From assembly GCA_007026445.1 (NCBI GenBank), contig VDMD01000007.1, positions 1-64,000 on the forward strand: DNA of 64,000 nucleotides, in the 5' to 3' direction. The notes under the pieces are model-generated. The model saw only the letters and a program-made list of their open reading frames with translations, ran no database searches and was not told the origin of the DNA. Shown here one piece after another: positions 43,529 to 53,965 of the stretch. The first letter of the stretch is position 1. Every line of letters begins with the position of its first letter. The position numbers and the translations under genes were made by a program. The stretch comes from Schizophyllum amplum. Its lineage: Eukaryota; Basidiomycota; Agaricomycetes; Agaricales; Schizophyllaceae.

Positions 43529-45055
43529 ATGGCCCCCTTCATGCTTTGTGATGACTGTCAATCCTCCCTTCCATCTCACGATTACATCCACGACACTGAA
43601 GTATCGAAGAACCCCTCTTCCACTCCCCACCTGCAGGACAAACAGAGCGCCGAAGGCCATGCCGCCGACGTTCAACGCGCGTACTTGCAGTACGACGAGG
43701 CGCGACAGAAGGCCGTCCTACTAGTGCAGAGACTTGAGCTCGAGATGGAGGCCATGAAGGCGTACATGGCTGGTGTGCGCTCCATTCACGCGCCCTTCCG
43801 GCGGCTCGTCCCCGAAGTCCTCCTGCGTATCTTCACCTTCGCCGTTGTCGATGCCGACTATTCCCTCCGCGACCTGTCCTCCACCCCAGTCGTCCTGGGT
43901 CAGGTCTGCAGCCTGTGGCGAGAGCTCGTCTGTAGTAGCCCTCACCTCTGGGCGTCCATCCACGTCCGTCGACCTGTCCCCGGACTCAACGAGGCCGCAT
44001 CCCGCGACGGCTTCAGTCGCGCTATCCAGCATCACCTTCTGCGTTCCGCTGCCCGACCACTATCGCTGAAGGTCGGTCACTACGCGGATGGGGAGGCCGT
44101 TGTCGAACCGCTTCTACTAGAAAGTCATCGCTGGGAAGACCTGACGGTAGAAAATCATGCGGTGTTCGCTCGATTGTCCGACCCCACCTTCAACCTTTCT
44201 TCTCTCACTACCCTTTGTGTACCGGGGGTTCTGCGCCGGGCATTGCGACTAGAGAACGCGACCGCTCTCCGAAATTACAAGGGCACGCGAGTGAACGCCT
44301 TCCTGCCGTGGGCGCAGCTGACGTCGGCAACCCTCGCTGTGAGCAGCCCCCGTGACTGCTTTCAGTCTATGAAGCGCTGCCAAAACGCAGTGTCCTTCAC
44401 AGGGGAAGGCCTCTGTTGCCTACGCACAGACGAGCTGCTCAGTGTGGACGATATGCTCGCGCTCCCGAATCTCCGCGAGCTGCGTCTGCGGTCCGAAGAC
44501 GTGCGCACCTCGCTGGCCGAACATATCTTCCCACATCTCACCGTGCCCAGGCTCTCGTCACTCGAGTTCGGCGCGTGCAAGACCCACCTACCCTGGATTT
44601 GGCACTCCAAAACGAGCTTACAGGCGCTGCAGGACTGCGTCGAGCGCTCGCGCGCCACCCTCACCTCCCTCACGCTCTCGTATGTCAAGATCAAATCAGC
44701 CGACCTGAAGGAGCTGCTGGGAACTTTGCCGTTCCTCGAGCATCTGTGCGTCGCCGACGAGGGGGGCGATCGCTCCCTCATCAACCTGGCCGTCAACACG
44801 CTCACCCCAGCCGCCCGCTCCGGGCGCGGCGATATGTGCATACCCCGCCTTCGCGACCTCGAATTGCGAATGAGATGGAACCCGAATTGCGAGAAGCTGA
44901 CGCGCCTGCTTCGAGTCCGCTCTGTCGCCAATTCAGGCGCGCTGTTCTCGCTGACGCTACGACTGCATGAAGAAGGCTGGGTCGCGGATTGGGCACGCAG
45001 GGACTTGCTGGACTTGCTGCCAAGCCTCGTCGTTAAGGTTGGCATGCCGAAATAG
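43529..45055 (+). CDS. F-box/LRR protein, single exon
   Basis: Intron-free ORF of 508 residues, unlike the other F-box genes here. A short coiled-coil-like segment (YDEARQKAVLLVQRLELEME, ~52-75) precedes an F-box-like domain at ~88-150 (IHAPFRRLVPEVLLRIFTFA; LGQVCSLWRELVCSSPHLWA). This coiled-coil plus F-box-like arrangement is a very common basidiomycete type. Irregular LRRs follow (LPNLRELRLRSEDV, LSSLEFGAC, LTSLTLSYVKI, LPFLEHLCVADEG, IPRLRDLELRM). A substrate-receptor role in an SCF ligase is inferred from the family; no target can be named. Confidence 0.88.
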   Translation: MAPFMLCDDCQSSLPSHDYIHDTEVSKNPSSTPHLQDKQSAEGHAADVQRAYLQYDEARQKAVLLVQRLELEMEAMKAYMAGVRSIHAPFRRLVPEVLLRIFTFAVVDADYSLRDLSSTPVVLGQVCSLWRELVCSSPHLWASIHVRRPVPGLNEAASRDGFSRAIQHHLLRSAARPLSLKVGHYADGEAVVEPLLLESHRWEDLTVENHAVFARLSDPTFNLSSLTTLCVPGVLRRALRLENATALRNYKGTRVNAFLPWAQLTSATLAVSSPRDCFQSMKRCQNAVSFTGEGLCCLRTDELLSVDDMLALPNLRELRLRSEDVRTSLAEHIFPHLTVPRLSSLEFGACKTHLPWIWHSKTSLQALQDCVERSRATLTSLTLSYVKIKSADLKELLGTLPFLEHLCVADEGGDRSLINLAVNTLTPAARSGRGDMCIPRLRDLELRMRWNPNCEKLTRLLRVRSVANSGALFSLTLRLHEEGWVADWARRDLLDLLPSLVVKVGMPK

Positions 45056-45415
45056 ATGGCATGGCCGCATGCGTGGTCTGTGTATGTAAGTAACCGTGGC
45101 ATGCCCGACCTACAGTCCCCTTGCAAACCCCCTGTTGATCGCCCCGCGTCTTCTTTGTTGAGCTCCAACCGTTCGTGTCTATCTTTCCGATACGACGGCC
45201 ACGGGCGACACGTCTGGTGCGCGTTTCCAGTGACTCTTAAATGTCGACCACGTTTGTGGCACGCCCCCGATTTACCGTAAGTATGCAACCCCCGTGGCTG
45301 CCTCGCGTCCGTCGTCGTCGTCGTTTTTCTCGTCCTTCCCTCTCTATACTTGAAGTCTATGACCTGCGGAACTGCTCGTTCGCCCACCAATAAATAGGAC
45401 ATCCCTTCCGCCCTC
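45056..45415. other. Intergenic gap
   Basis: 360 bp between the F-box gene and the next plus-strand start. Nothing recognised except a TAAATA-like AT box at 45390-45397, just upstream of the next ATG. Confidence 0.4.
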
Positions 45416-46042
45416 ATGATGCTCGAGGATAGGTCGCAAAGCGCGACTCAAAGCACTGAAGTAGACGCTCAGACTGCTTCGCCAAATGCGGCGACGGCGC
45501 AGAAAGCATCTACACAGCTGAAGGAATCCTCGTCAGCCGATTTTCTGAAGGTGTGTCTGAGCGCTACGTTTGTTGTACCACTTCTGACGCTTGAGCAGCC
45601 AAGGCATCCCTCGCATGCCCTCATAGCCAGACTTCCGGAGGCTTGTCAGAACGGCACATCCACACGGTACTGGTACTACGGATGGCCGCTTAACATTGAC
45701 TTCGTGGATGCTGCTCTGCTTCGCTTTCATCCAAACTACAATCTCCACAATCCTGTCGTGCTCAAGGTGGCAGAGATATCGGTGCTCCTTGAGAATGCGG
45801 TGGGTTACCCGCTCCAACTTGTCTACGTTCGTCCGGACGAGAACTCGCCAAAACCCCTGCGCACGACGGACCCCGGCGTCTCGTTCTTCATGGTGGTCGG
45901 CACGTGTGGCAAACGCTTCTATATAAGGAGGCCCAAGCAAGAGCAGGTGTCGCATTTGGTGAGGCTGTGGTTTGGTGAAGAGCCACGGTGGATGGAGGAT
46001 GCTGATGAGACGAAGGAGTGGCACAAGTATGAGCTCGAGTGA
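45416..46042 (+). CDS. Conserved protein of unknown function (intact paralogue)
   Basis: Two exons, 45416-45550 and 45599-46042, give 192 residues. I do not recognise the family. The N-terminal ~45 residues are polar and low complexity. The C-terminal ~130 are folded-looking and conserved in the pseudogene at 40345-40930 (YWYYGWPLNIDFVDAALL, HNPVVLKVAEISVLLENAVG, PDENSPKPL, PGVSFFMVVGTCGKRF, WFGEEPRWMEDADE). The 48-nt intron (GTGTGT...GAGCAG) is a multiple of three and has no stop, so retaining it would give a 208-residue form. The intron position is shared with the pseudogene. Confidence 0.7.
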   Translation: MMLEDRSQSATQSTEVDAQTASPNAATAQKASTQLKESSSADFLKVCLSATFVVPLLTLEQPRHPSHALIARLPEACQNGTSTRYWYYGWPLNIDFVDAALLRFHPNYNLHNPVVLKVAEISVLLENAVGYPLQLVYVRPDENSPKPLRTTDPGVSFFMVVGTCGKRFYIRRPKQEQVSHLVRLWFGEEPRWMEDADETKEWHKYELE

Positions 46043-46399
46043 TTTGGGGTAAAGAGTAGACCACACATCAACCCAAGGATTCTAATGCTCCGTTAGAGCG
46101 CGCTGCTCTTCTGCCTACGTCCCTGTGGACATATCAACGCTGCCTTTCACTTCCTTGCCATTAGCGTGTCCGACCAACATTGAACAATGGAATCTGAATA
46201 GGGTAATTCACTTTCCCAAAATGGTACGATCGATAGATGCCGTCACGCGTCAATCGCGATGTTCTCGAATAAAAACCTGTTCCTCCCGTCCTAGTCATTG
46301 TATCTATTTGGTTCCCGGGTCGCGTGCGCCAGCTGTGCTCGTGCTCTCTGCGTCTCTCTTACAACGTCCATCGGACAGTTGCTGCAGTTGCGCGTACGG
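46043..46399. other. Intergenic gap upstream of LOS1
   Basis: About 357 bp with no recognised gene; presumably holds the LOS1 promoter. Confidence 0.5.
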
Positions 46400-49300
46400 A
46401 TGGACATCGAACTTCAGCAGGTCGTGCAGGCCATCAACATCGCGGCTGATCCCACCGCGCAGGCCACCGACGTGTACCAGCAAGCGCTCGCATACTTGCA
46501 GTCCATACAACAGAATGGGGAATCTAGCTGGCGACTCGCGCTGCACCTCTTTGTTGACCAGAATGCGGACGGGACGCGCAAGTACCCCACACAGGCACGC
46601 TTCTTCGCGCTACGCGTGCTGGATGATTTCTTTGACGGGAGGTAAGAAGGAACGCTGCCGAAGCTATTTACTTCTGCAATACTTCACCTTCCTTTCGCCA
46701 TCCAATCGAAATGCTACCGCAGAGGACAGCAGGCTGATGATGTGCCTACAGACTAGTGCCCTTCGATCAAGAAACGTTCAGCACTCTCCAGCAGGCTATG
46801 CTCGCATACATCCAGTCAGAGTACGTCTTTGGGGCCGCCGAGGCCAGTGCGACCTGTGCGTGGCTTCACTCGTGATTGTCGCCCGCCACTGACCCGCCGT
46901 TCCAGTCCTACGCAACAAATTCTCGCACACCTTGACCCTCTTCTTCCTCTGCACATACATCGACCAGTGGCCATCCTTCTTCACCGATCTCTTCACCTGC
47001 ATACAGCCTGCTGAGGGCTCATCAGAACGCACATTCAACCGACACGTATCCTTGCTCTTCTTCCGTGTCATGCTCGAGATCTCCGGCGAGGTCGCGGACC
47101 AGTTGATCAAAACGGCGCGCACCTTCAATGCGGAGCGTCATGCGCGCGATGGACGCGTCCGCGATGCAGTACGAGAACGCGACGCGCCACGTATAAATGA
47201 GGCCGTTCTCACCATCGTCGCCGATGCCGCACGACGGATGGAGACACTGCGCAAGGAGGAGTCGGGTTCGCGAGAAATAGAAGAAGTTGAAGAGATCGTC
47301 GACCTTGGCATTAGGACGTTTGGCTCGTACGTCGGTGCGTATACCGAGCCATACGTGCGATTATGGCTGACGGACCTGGCAGGGTGGATTGATATCAACC
47401 TCACGGTGACGCCGACCACAGTGCCTCTGCTGTTCACCCTACTCGCCGACACCTCCCTCCCCATACGCTTGGCCACTTCCGTCGCCCCTACTACGCATCG
47501 TGTCCAAGGGCCTCAAAGAGCCAGCGGATAAGTTGCAACTGCTCAAAATTCTGTCCCTCGGACAAGTCATCGACGCCTTGGAAACAAAAACACGGGAACA
47601 GCAAGCAGAACGAGGATCCGACACCGACGAAGGCGAAGAGTCCTACCGAGAAGCGCTTGGTAAACTGCTAAACGTGCTTGGTCTCGAGCTGATGAAGCTG
47701 ATCGAGGTAAGCGGGCATCGCTAAACACAGCGCTCCTGCTAACTACGACGAAGGACAACAACGCGAGTGATGCCGTCAAGGCAGAAGCGACCTCCTACCT
47801 CCAACAGATTCTGCCAGTCACGCTACGATTCATGGCGGATGACTACGACGACACTTGCAATACGATCTTCCCTTTCCTGCAGGCCCTGCTGTCTAGTGTG
47901 AGCTTCCTTGTGCTTTACGCGCTCGATATATCTGATGGCTTGTAGTACAAGCGCCAGCGGCGAGCGTCGACTGACCCGTTACCAGAAGAAAAGCGTGCCT
48001 TCCTCTCGTCCATGGTGCAGGTCATTCTCTCGAAACTGAAATGGGACGAAGAAGCAGAACCGGAAGATATGGACGAGGACGAGAACACCGAATTTGACGC
48101 ATTACGAAAGGTGAGTGACGAGGCAATCCATTTGCGCAAGACTGACCAGGCATCGCAGGACCTTCGCGTGTTCATGGATTCCGTTTCTGTCATCGAGCAG
48201 CCCATCGTGCTGGACGCAGTGCGGTCGCTCGTCTTGAACACCTTCAGTGCATATCGAGAAGGCGCTTCAATCAAGTGGAACGACGCTGAGCTGGCCATAT
48301 ACCTGGTCTTTGTCTTCGGTGAAATCAATAAATGTACGTCTACAACCTATTCGTGTCACGCTACGGTCCCTCACGATGTCGTTGAAGCCTCCGGAAGCAA
48401 AGGCAGACCCGCATTCTGCGAAGCGCCGCCTGCCATCAAGGGTCATCCACATGACTACTCACAATACCCATTGACGGCCCATGGCACCGTGCTCTTCGCT
48501 ATGGTGCAGTCGGGCGTCGTCAGCTACCCGCATCGAGCGGTGTCGCTCCAATATTTCGAGAGTGTGGCGCGCTATCCGGACTTCTTCAAGGTCAGGAAAG
48601 AATGCATACCGCCAACTCTGGAGGCCATGATTGATTCTCGGTAGGTCCAATCCCGTGCGAACTATTGGAAGCGTGCTGACGCCGTCACAGAGGTGTTCAC
48701 AACGAGAATCAGACCTATCGGTTACGCGTCTACTACCTGTTTTACCGCTTCATCAAGGACGGCCGGACGGATATCCCGCCGGACCTCGCTGTCCGTATCA
48801 TCAACAGCATCCGCGACCTCCTGCCTGTCGAAGTCGGACCCATCGAGACAGAAGACAAGGACGCAGACCCACTCATGGAAGCCGTCAACAACGCAACCTT
48901 CAACTCGCACATCTACTTGCACGAGACCGCAGGGATCCTTTGTTCCTTGCTCTTCAAAGAGCCGCAGGAGCAGAGCGCGCTGCTCATGACGCTCGTACGG
49001 CCAATGATGGACGACCTCAGCGCGAGCTTCGAGACCGCGAAGGCGACGCGCGACACCGCCGCCATCGTCAAGGTGCACCACATCATCATGGCGCTCGGCA
49101 ACATTGCGAAGGGCTTCCCGGACATGCCCGCGCCACCGCTCCCGGAGGGCTACATCATACCACCGCTCGACGTCTTCACGCAGACTGCGCAGGCGATTTT
49201 GGTCTGCCTGGAGGCCATGAACGTGTTCAAGATCATACGCGATGCGGCCAGGTTCGCTTTCGCGCGTATCCTGGCGACGACAGGGCCTAATATCACGCAC

Positions 49301-50270
49301 CTTATCCCGCCGCTGATGTCGAACTTGTTGACGCACTTCGAGCCGCATGAGCTGGTGGACTTCCTTAACTTCATCGGGCTGTTGCTGCATAAGTTGAAGG
49401 TGTGTGTGCTTGTTGAGTGTATATCTACTACTGACGACCTTGCAGCGGGACATATTCGACGTGCTCGACGAGCTAATCGGCCCGCTCACCGACCACATCG
49501 CGCGCATTATTTCGCAGCCAGTACAGGGCACGGACGAAGAGCGAGACCGCGTCGAAACGCGCCGCGCCTTCATCAACATGCTCAACAGCACGCTCGACTC
49601 CGACCTCCAGGGTGTCTTCACCTCATCACGTGCGTACATCAACCTTCGCCTCAAGTCTCGCTCACCAGACTTACTGTCCTTCTAGGCAACAACGCCCGCT
49701 TCGAGCAGGTCATAGAGATGATGCTGGGCTTCGCAGCGGACGTCTCGGATCCAGCAGCTCAGCGCACTGCTTTCGGATGGATGAACCGGAGCGTGCAAGT
49801 GTGGAACCAGCCTGCGACAGCGGATGGCACGCCGAGCAATAGCATTCCCGGATTCGAGCGCTTCGTGTACGAGCGCTACGTGCCCACCGCGTTTGCTGTG
49901 CCTGCGAACCCCGCGTTCAACCCCAAGGACGGCCAGTCAGTAGTGGTGCGTGTGTCTCCAATCTTCGCCGCATATCCGCCTACTCTTTTTCTTATCAACT
50001 CAGCTATCTATCCACTCTCCCCTTGCCCCTCGCTATCACCGATCGCACCGCTGACCATGCTCGCAGGTCCTGCACGAGATTGCAAACCTTCTTCAAAAAA
50101 TCTGCAAGACCCGCGGGGACGAGGCGTACAACTTTTTCCTGTCCGCCTTTTTCCCTGCCCAGAATTGGCCTGCGGATACGGCGCTCGAGCTAACGACGAA
50201 GATGCGTGATCTCGAGCCGAAGGTGTTCAGAAAGTATTTCTATGACTTCGTGAGGAGCTCGAGAGGATGA
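46400..50270 (+). CDS. LOS1: tRNA exportin, exportin-T (with one apparent frameshift)
   Basis: Karyopherin that exports tRNA from the nucleus with Ran-GTP. Eleven exons: 46400-46641, 46752-46855, 46906-47706, 47754-47897, 47946-48110, 48159-48333, 48388-48640, 48691-49399, 49446-49629, 49686-49945 and 50067-50270, giving 1,079 residues once one base is discounted. Family blocks include FLRNKFSHTLTLFFLCTYID, KGLKEPADKLQLLKILSLG, FGEINK, VQSGVVSYPHRAVSLQYFE and YFYDFVRSS. All introns are GT-AG. In exon 3 the frame moves by +1 between SVA and LLRIVSK at the C4 run 47485-47488; with three Cs the conserved reading is restored. No intron explains it. An assembly error is likelier than a real lesion, because every other exon is intact. 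Confidence 0.94.
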
Positions 50271-51061
50271 GGAGGGAGCAGGATCTGTCGCGTCGTGAGG
50301 CGGGGGGATGTATCAGAGGGGCGGAGGGCAATGGGGCTGTGAAGGGGACGTCGGCAGTGCGAGTCCCGTTGTTGCAGATCTACAAGAACTAATTTTATTG
50401 TTATGCTCAGCTAGCTCATTGTATTCCCATTGCATATCTTAGTAGTAGTGTACATCCAAACCAACGCAATATGTAGTCTGCATGGGACGTTGGCGAGCAG
50501 CGAGCTCACTGCCAAGTTAAGTAACTTGAGACTTGCTTGAGAGTCACCAGCGGCCCTCGGCGAGAGCCGAACAAGCCCGGAGCTATGCGGTACCAGCTCA
50601 ACCACCTGTTTCCTTCGAACCACGAGTTGACTGGTCCCGAGCGAGATTGCTCCACCCTCAAGTCTGCTTTATGGATGCCTCAGAGTCTTAAAGCCGGCTC
50701 TACTTCTGCCGTTACCTCAACCAAATCATGACTTTGCATTGGCTGAATAGGTTGTGACTGTAGGGATTCAGGTAAGATCCTCGGGAGGACGCAGTCCATT
50801 GAAACGTTACGTGCTGATGATGGGTTGATAGTGCCAGTGTAGGCGGACCAGTTGATCAACTGATGCGCTTGTGATTCAGGCTTGCATTGGGTTGATACGC
50901 GTAACCCCGGAGTTACGCGCGATGTAACGCGCTACCCGCAAGCAGACGACCAGCTATAAGACGTTCCTTCCATATGTCAGGGTTCACTTCTTCGACCGCG
51001 CCCACAAATCGCTACCCTACCTGACGTCCTCGTCGCCCCACCCTCCTTCACTCGCATCACA
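50271..51061. other. Intergenic region
   Basis: About 790 bp, convergent with nothing; upstream of the EthD gene. No coding signal. A GTTACGCGCGATGTAAC-type palindromic stretch occurs near 50912-50928. Confidence 0.45.
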
Positions 51062-51661
51062 ATGACTGGTACCGACGCACCTGGCTCCCTCCGCAAGGAC
51101 CGCGTCCGCTTCGCTATCCTCGTCAAGCGCCGCAAGGACATGTCATACGAGGAGTTCGCTGACTACTGGCTCAACCACCACGCCAAGGTGTTCATGGGCA
51201 CGCGCATCGTGCACAAATCCCTGCTTCGTTATGAGCAGGTACGTCGCTTTGGGTGGCATTGCAGTATGCGTACTGACGTACGCCTTCGAATTGTAGATGC
51301 ATACTTCCGCACAGACCGCGAAGGCATGGAACGAGCTGAACGGCATCCCTATCACTGAGTATGACGGCATCGCAATGTTCGAGGCAGATTCGTTCCAGGA
51401 TATCCAGGACGTGAGTCTACAATCCCTTTCACTCTTCAAATGCCCCAACGCCCACCCTCTTACCATCATCTATCTTCCTTTATACATCTACGCCTCCCTA
51501 TCACTTTTACTAATGCTCTCTCGCAGATGTGGGCCTCTGATGAGTATAAAGCCATCATCGCCCCCGACGAGCTCAAGTTCGCCGATCTCGAGAACTCTCA
51601 GGTCATCCCGCTCCAGTTCTGGGTCGGCTTCGATCATACCAAATGCTCAGCAAAATTATAG
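51062..51661 (+). CDS. EthD-domain protein (intact paralogue)
   Basis: Three exons, 51062-51238, 51297-51410 and 51527-51661, give 141 residues. This is a dimeric alpha+beta-barrel (EthD) protein. The fungal family spans polyketide cyclase-like and degradative enzymes, and many members are uncharacterised. Characteristic pieces are DRVRFAILVKRRKDMSYEEF (strand 1 and helix 1), FADYWLNHHAKVF with the usual W..H.., and YDGIAMFEADSF. The second intron is longer (116 nt). Its minus-strand paralogue at 26271-26665/20549-20667 is split by a retrotransposon. A GC-rich repeat begins 50 bp after the stop. Confidence 0.87.
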
Positions 51662-51710
51662 CCGCGCTTCAACGTGGTCGGCTGAACACTCAATTGGAGT
51701 TTGATTGGAG

Positions 51711-51832
51711 TGGTCGAGCGAGCTCTGGACGATTGAGCGTGGTCTCCGAGAACAGGCGCGCTTTGGAGGCGAGCGTCCGCGATTAATGGGCTCGACGGGT
51801 CCTTGGCGTGATTGAAACCACCGCGGGCGGGG
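51711..51832 (+). repeat. GC-rich 3'-flank element, copy downstream of EthD
   Basis: Shares TGGTCGAGCGAGCTCT, GCGCTTTGGAG, GCGTGATTG and a final GCGGGCGG, in the same order and orientation, with 53536-53650. The two copies bracket the plus-strand alpha/beta-hydrolase gene. Confidence 0.75.
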
Positions 51833-52286
51833 TGTAAACACTCGACGTTATACAGTGCTTTCATCCCGAACAATGTACGTGTATCTATATATCATCTACC
51901 TAATAGAGTATTCTGCATCTGGATATAGTTCAATTGTGGCACTAAAAGTGTTGCAGTAGTGCATTACAGATCGGAAAGAAGCCAAGAAAGGGATGGACGT
52001 GCGGGGTTAGTTTTCCCACGCAATGCGCCGTGTCAACGCCGTGCTCCCTGTTCCCGACCGCGCATGAATAAGTTGTTCCGCCATCCCGCTACCACTCGTC
52101 GCCGGCGCCGCCTTTCTGTCAGGACCCTCACGCGGAGGCGATGACCGGCCGGGGCAATTGAACAAGCTTGTCACAGCCTGGTTACTAAATTGTCACCATG
52201 ACTGAGCTCGAACCAGCCATCAGGAATTTGGAAAGCACGACCAGCTCTCAGCGCCCCCAATAACCGCGAAGCAGTGTGCTTTGACG

Positions 52287-53450
52287 ATGAAGCGCTTTCT
52301 ACATCGCTGCTTGAATAAGCGGAAGAGCGCAGGCGCCAAAGCTCCTCAATCGCTCAAATCCAAATCTCGGGAGAAATCGGAGGGGTTGCACGTCCTTCTT
52401 GACCCTCCATTGTCAGAACGATCTCTCGAGTGAGTTGATACAATACTTCTCTTGCTGCATATATACGGGTGCCCTAACTTTTCAGTGTGGTCCTCATTCA
52501 CGGCCTGCACGCGCACTGGCTCGACTCCTACACGGACCGTGCCACGGGCGTGTGCTGGATGCGCGACCTCCTCCCCCTAGACCTGCCTAACAGTCCATTC
52601 CGCTTGCTCTCTTTTGGTTATGATACTGGGGCCAGCGACTCGGAGCCGATGGAGGTCATGACACGCAACTTTCTGTGCAAACTCATCGACTTGCGGCGCG
52701 AGACGCAGGCAAGTGGTGGACGCCATGCTCTTGCACATCGTCTAATGCAGAGTTCAGACGGACGCGCTACCTCTTCTGTTCATTGCACACAGTCTAGGAG
52801 GGATCATACTAAAGAGTGTGCGTCGCGGTTGATTTACTATCTTTGATCAACTTATAGCTGACCTGCGGCTGGCATCGTCTGTGTATCACAGGCACTTGCG
52901 CTCTCCGCCGATGCCCATGACGCACTTTGCGTCGCTCCTGCCACTGCGCTCTTCTTCGGCGTACCCACGAACTATGTACGCGATTACGAGCGCATCCGCA
53001 GCGACGCCGCCGACGAGATCACGATGTCTCCGCCCATGCGCGTTTTCCGTCAAGACCTTGTGTTCCTCGGCGCGACCAACGTCAGGTTTGACGATGCTGG
53101 GCTGCCCGCAAGATTTCACTGCCAGTACTTCACAGAGAACACTGGCCTCGAAGATGTGCGGGTGAGTACATGACGTGTGGTGTATCGATGGGGTCCAGTG
53201 TACCAATGGAGCCTAGTGTAGTATCGATGAGGTGGGGTGTATGCCATCCTATCAATCTTGCTCAACGTTTCCGCAGCCGCTCGAGGAAGGCGAGCTGGCT
53301 CGCCTGCCAACTCAGGAGAGAATACGATTGAGCAAGGGTCATGGACCGATGGTTCGATACGCCGACCGCGAGGAGCCTGACTACCAGCGCGTGGCTGCAT
53401 GTGTGAAGGCTGCGGTCGAACGGCTACTAGCTTCAGCGCCACCGACATAA
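52287..53450 (+). CDS. SERAC1-like alpha/beta-hydrolase (intact paralogue)
   Basis: Five exons, 52287-52429, 52486-52708, 52758-52817, 52892-53161 and 53277-53450, give 289 residues, the same length and exon sizes as the minus-strand copy at 34185-35292. Fold marks are VVLIHGLHAHWLDSYTDR, WMRDLLPLDLP, LLSFGYDTG, the nucleophile elbow AHSLGG (Ser134), FFGVPTNYVRDYER and a late His in GHGPMVRYADREEP. Intron 2 (52709-52757) is a GC-AG intron with the ideal GC donor CAG|GCAAGT. This gene is related to serine-esterase domains of SERAC1 and NACHT-linked proteins. The enzyme activity is inferred only. Confidence 0.8.
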
Positions 53451-53965
53451 ATACCAAAGGAGGCCGCCTGGTATAATCACAAGTCTTCCAGATAATGGTC
53501 AGACATGATAATGTGGTCGCGCCACCTCCACTGTCTGGTCGAGCGAGCTCTAGAGGACTGATCGCGCTTTGGAGATGCACTGCCGCAACTGGAGGGCTCA
53601 GAGGGAGTCAGAGGGTCGTCGCGTGATTGCGTGCCACTGCGGGCGGGCCGGTTACTGTGCTAATAGGGTAAAGAATGGGATGCTCGTTGGTCTCTCCGCG
53701 CCCGCGCCGTTCAACGTTGCGCCACCCCTGAATTTGCTGGAACTTTATGCTATTCCAGCGCTTCAGCCGACTCGTCTTGGAACGGGATGCGCCGGGTAGG
53801 GCGAGGTATAGAGTCGCTGGCGAAGAGGCATACTGAAACCAAATGAAGTGGACAAGCTGAACTCGGCAAACGCCGAAAAGCGATGCCGCAATGCCGTCGG
53901 CATACGCACGCGGGTTGATGTCACGTCCAATTTCGCACTCTCACCCGGACCTACAGGCTGAGACG
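53451..53965. other. Intergenic region with 3'-flank element
   Basis: Between the hydrolase stop and the cyclin start. The only structure seen is the repeat at 53536-53650. Confidence 0.5.
53536..53650 (+). repeat. GC-rich 3'-flank element, copy downstream of the hydrolase
   Basis: Second plus-strand copy (see 51711-51832); also similar to 34069-34172 on the minus strand, where GCGTGCCACYGCGGGCG is the best-kept block. Confidence 0.75.

Noticed and set aside
47476..47503. 28-nt intron as explanation of the LOS1 frame change
   Set aside because: GT...AG positions exist, but the intron would be too short and would remove the conserved ALLRIVSK residues.
48722..49654. 310-codon minus-strand frame inside LOS1
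   Set aside because: Antisense to conserved exportin-T exons and made open by codon bias of the real gene.
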